A stretch of DNA of 8,868 bases. It comes from Gammaproteobacteria bacterium (GTDB lineage Bacteria > Pseudomonadota > Gammaproteobacteria > Pseudomonadales > Pseudohongiellaceae). The notes under the pieces were generated by a model. It saw only the letters and a program-made list of their open reading frames with translations. It did no database searches and had not been told where the DNA came from. The position numbers were made by a program, and so were the translations under genes. How positions within the stretch are numbered: the first letter of the stretch is position 1; every line of letters begins with the position of its first letter. The stretch spans positions 1-8,868 of the forward strand of contig PWQG01000360.1 of the NCBI GenBank assembly GCA_003556835.1. The letters run 5' to 3'. Shown here one piece after another: positions 6,912-8,868 of the stretch.

Positions 6912-8602
6912 AGAAAAGACTGTCACAACGCCTGATCATGCCCCTGCTGTCCCTGCTCTGGACCAGTTCCGTCGCCCATGCCGACCTGGACGGTTACCGG
7001 CAGATCGACTTTGAGTTGCCGCCGGATACCGAACAACTGTTGATCGTCGACGCCAACAACAACGGCCTCTCAGACCTGCTGGCCATTGCCGGCAATCGAA
7101 TCTCACTCTACCGGCAGACAGCCGCGGACGGTTTTGACTTCAACGCAGCAGATGCGGTTCTGGAACTGCCCGGGCGCTCGGCCGGCTGGGACATCAGTCA
7201 TGCCTATCCGGCTCTGGGGGACAACGGCAATCGCTCTGCAGGTGTGATGAGTGTGATCGCACTGATCGATGGCAACCGGGTCGGCCTCTGGCAACTGGAG
7301 AATGACACATTCAGCAAGGAACATACCCTACTACCGGAGGTTGATGGATTTCTCGGTCAGGGTGTGTACGCCCTGAATTTCTCCCGCGATCTGAACAACA
7401 ACGGCCGCGACGACCTGATCATTCCCGGTGCCGGGGAATTGAAACTCTACATGCGTAATGCCGACGGAAGTTATCAATCGCCCCTGCCGGTCCTGTCCGA
7501 TATGCAGATCGACAACCGCCTGCACACCGATGACCTGATCAGCCGCAGTGTGAACCAGTCAGTACGCATCCCCATGATGGAACTGCGCGACGTCAATGCG
7601 GACGGCCTGCCGGACCTGATCGTTGACACGGAAGAACGCCTGGAAGTGTTCCTGGCCAATGCACAGGGCGAAGATGCCTACTTCCCCAATGCACCGAGTT
7701 ATGCTGTGGATCGCACTGAAATCCGGGAGCGACTGGGCGATTTCGACGTCGATCAGCTCGATTTCGCCAACCTCACCGGGATTCTCGCCCTGACCCACGA
7801 AGAGCTTCTCCAAGACGTCACCGGGGACGGCATCGCTGACGCCCTGCTACGCGAAGGAGGCCGGGTGGCACTGTTTCTGGGCGAGGAATCCGGCATCGAT
7901 TTCAGCACGCCCCAGCAGATCCTGCGATCCGGAGGCAATGTGCTGACCACCTTCCTGCACGACGAGAACGGGAACGGGCGTCCCGATCTCTGGCTGTGGC
8001 GAGTGGAGCAGGTCTCGGTCGCAGACCTGTTCCTCTGGCTGGCGTTGTCGGGAAGCATCGACATCGAAGCCTTTGTCTATCACAACGAGGGTGATCAGTT
8101 CGCGCGCCGGCCGGGGCGCCGGATCACGGTCACACTGCGTTTTCCATCCGCAGTACGCATGATCGGTTCGGTGCGCGACATCCGCGAACGGGCGCGCTCC
8201 GTGGATCCGGTCATTCCCATGAGCCGGGCCCGCCTTGGCGAAGGCGAGTTACAGGATCTGGTGGTGCTGCTCAACGAGCAGGTGCAGATCTTCCGCAACG
8301 CGCTTGAACCCGAGCCCACTTCCGCTGAAGACCGTTTCCTGGCTTCACTGGACTACAGTCGCAGCCGCGACAATTATGAGATCGACATCCGTCGTATGAT
8401 CGATGACTTCGAAATCGACATCAATCGCGACCTGCACCGCGTGCAGGATCGCACCGCCGACGCCGTGTTACCCTTGCCTTTCGCGCAGCAGCGCGGCGAC
8501 GTCGCCGTCAGCGACCTGAACGCGGACGGTCGCGACGATGTTTTCCTGTTTCTTCAACGCAGCAATGAAGCCGTCACCGGCATGCTGCTCTTATCGGAGT
8601 GA
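6908..8602 (+). CDS. Secreted FG-GAP/VCBS repeat beta-propeller protein (second paralogue)
   Basis: Exported 564-residue protein, same type as its upstream neighbour but clearly diverged. A Sec signal peptide covers 1-25 (basic MKKRLSQR, hydrophobic core, AHA before D26). Asp-rich loops lie at 48-56 (DANNNGLSD), 161-169 (DLNNNGRDD), 228-236 (DVNADGLPD), 303-311 (DVTGDGIAD), 352-360 (DENGNGRPD) and 536-544 (DLNADGRDD), each followed by a hydrophobic strand, consistent with calcium-binding propeller blades. Between the fifth and sixth loops lies a stretch of about 170 residues without the motif. It contains a hydrophobic patch (VADLFLWLALSG, 371-382) and a charged segment with two YEIDI/FEIDI repeats at 490-507. 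The start overlaps the previous stop by ATGA, with no good Shine-Dalgarno, so translation is probably coupled to the first paralogue. No enzymatic motif seen; role unknown. Confidence 0.88.
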   Translation: MKKRLSQRLIMPLLSLLWTSSVAHADLDGYRQIDFELPPDTEQLLIVDANNNGLSDLLAIAGNRISLYRQTAADGFDFNAADAVLELPGRSAGWDISHAYPALGDNGNRSAGVMSVIALIDGNRVGLWQLENDTFSKEHTLLPEVDGFLGQGVYALNFSRDLNNNGRDDLIIPGAGELKLYMRNADGSYQSPLPVLSDMQIDNRLHTDDLISRSVNQSVRIPMMELRDVNADGLPDLIVDTEERLEVFLANAQGEDAYFPNAPSYAVDRTEIRERLGDFDVDQLDFANLTGILALTHEELLQDVTGDGIADALLREGGRVALFLGEESGIDFSTPQQILRSGGNVLTTFLHDENGNGRPDLWLWRVEQVSVADLFLWLALSGSIDIEAFVYHNEGDQFARRPGRRITVTLRFPSAVRMIGSVRDIRERARSVDPVIPMSRARLGEGELQDLVVLLNEQVQIFRNALEPEPTSAEDRFLASLDYSRSRDNYEIDIRRMIDDFEIDINRDLHRVQDRTADAVLPLPFAQQRGDVAVSDLNADGRDDVFLFLQRSNEAVTGMLLLSE

Positions 8603-8605
8603 ACC

Positions 8606-8830
8606 ATGAAAAAAGCCGTCTTGATCAGCTTCCTGTCAGCCCTGGTGCTGGTAAACCTCCTGGCCTGGATCGGCGAAAGCACCGGTTCGGTGGAAATCCC
8701 CATGTTATATCGCCTGGCGGTGATACTGGGCATAACACTCATCACGGCCGTTTTTGTCGGGGCCTGGGCCCTGATGCGAAAAGCGGATGACGAGCAGCCG
8801 TCTAACCGCCCGGACGAAAAGGATCCTTGA
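8606..8830 (+). CDS. Small two-helix inner-membrane protein of unknown function
   Basis: A 74-residue protein with two hydrophobic segments, about 4-22 (VLISFLSALVLVNLLAWIG) and 38-57 (LAVILGITLITAVFVGAWAL). A short polar loop (ESTGSVEIP) joins them, and the tail is charged and hydrophilic (RKADDEQPSNRPDEKDP). The basic residues MKK at the start and RK after helix 2 fit a hairpin with both ends in the cytoplasm. GGAG at 8596-8599, six bases before the ATG, supports the start. It follows the second propeller gene by three bases and appears to close the operon. I do not recognise the family; it could be an accessory subunit of the ABC transporter, but only the position suggests this. Confidence 0.75.
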   Translation: MKKAVLISFLSALVLVNLLAWIGESTGSVEIPMLYRLAVILGITLITAVFVGAWALMRKADDEQPSNRPDEKDP

Positions 8831-8840
8831 TACATATCAA
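8827..8840. promoter_or_regulatory. Perfect FNR/ANR-type palindrome (TTGAT-N4-ATCAA)
   Basis: TTGATACATATCAA matches the consensus half-sites of the FNR/ANR/DNR oxygen- and NO-responsive regulators at all ten defined positions. It overlaps the stop codon of the small membrane protein and is followed by AT-rich DNA, so it most likely controls a gene beyond the window's right edge. Binding itself is inferred. Confidence 0.5.
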
Positions 8841-8868
8841 ACAATCGGCTTTTATATTATTTTTTCAA
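8831..8868. other. AT-rich intergenic tail, possible promoter of the next gene
   Basis: Base composition drops sharply from the GC-rich operon to mostly A and T. TATTAT at 8855-8860 could serve as a -10 element, but its distance from the palindrome (centre 8833.5) is shorter than in a classical FNR-activated promoter. A run of six T at 8860-8865 has no stem-loop before it, so I do not call a terminator. Confidence 0.3.

Noticed and set aside
8599..8790. Overlapping open frame beginning with GTG at 8599
   Set aside because: It is a shadow in another frame of the two-helix protein, lacks membrane or domain features, and would start within the previous gene's stop region.
8819..8828. Palindrome AAGGATCCTT as a terminator stem
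   Set aside because: It has no loop and no adjacent T run, so it cannot form an intrinsic terminator. It reads mostly as the last codons of the small protein.
8609..8853. Complementary strings AAAAGCCG (8611-8618) and CGGCTTTT (8846-8853) as a long-range stem
   Set aside because: Eight bases of pairing separated by more than 220 bases is expected by chance and would not act as a terminator.

Overview
The window is a GC-rich (about 60% by eye) stretch with seven genes on the + strand and almost no intergenic DNA. ABC-2 exporter genes, Sec signal peptides, a lipobox with a non-Asp +2 residue and short Shine-Dalgarno sites suggest a Gram-negative bacterium. Codon use and protein style fit a gammaproteobacterium, but nothing here fixes the genus. 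Many surface-exposed Asp and Glu residues would suit a marine or mildly halophilic host, which is inference.

Layout: (1) bases 1-2572 hold the 3' part of a large two-domain M16 zinc metallopeptidase whose N-terminus lies outside the window. (2) After 28 bases, at 2601-4408, comes a two-gene ABC-2 type transporter, ATPase then six-helix permease. (3) At 4408-5361 is an outer-membrane-type lipoprotein with two PDZ domains. (4) At 5358-8602 are two tandem secreted proteins of the FG-GAP/VCBS beta-propeller type. (5) At 8606-8830 is a 74-residue protein with two membrane segments. The last 38 bases (8831-8868) are abruptly AT-rich and start at a perfect FNR/ANR-type palindrome, so the operon probably ends here and a control region for the next gene begins.

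Four successive gene junctions overlap by one or four bases (ATGA, TAATG, ATGA, ATGA), and the last pair is separated by three bases. This is the arrangement of one translationally coupled operon. Its products form a cell-envelope set: a probable periplasmic peptidase, an inner-membrane ABC exporter, a PDZ lipoprotein, two Ca-loop propeller proteins and a small membrane protein. I know of no named system with this composition. A working hypothesis is an envelope assembly or peptide-processing and export machine, with the PDZ lipoprotein and propellers as periplasmic partners. The grouping is seen directly; the joint function is inferred. No tRNA, rRNA, CRISPR array, insertion sequence or attachment site was seen.
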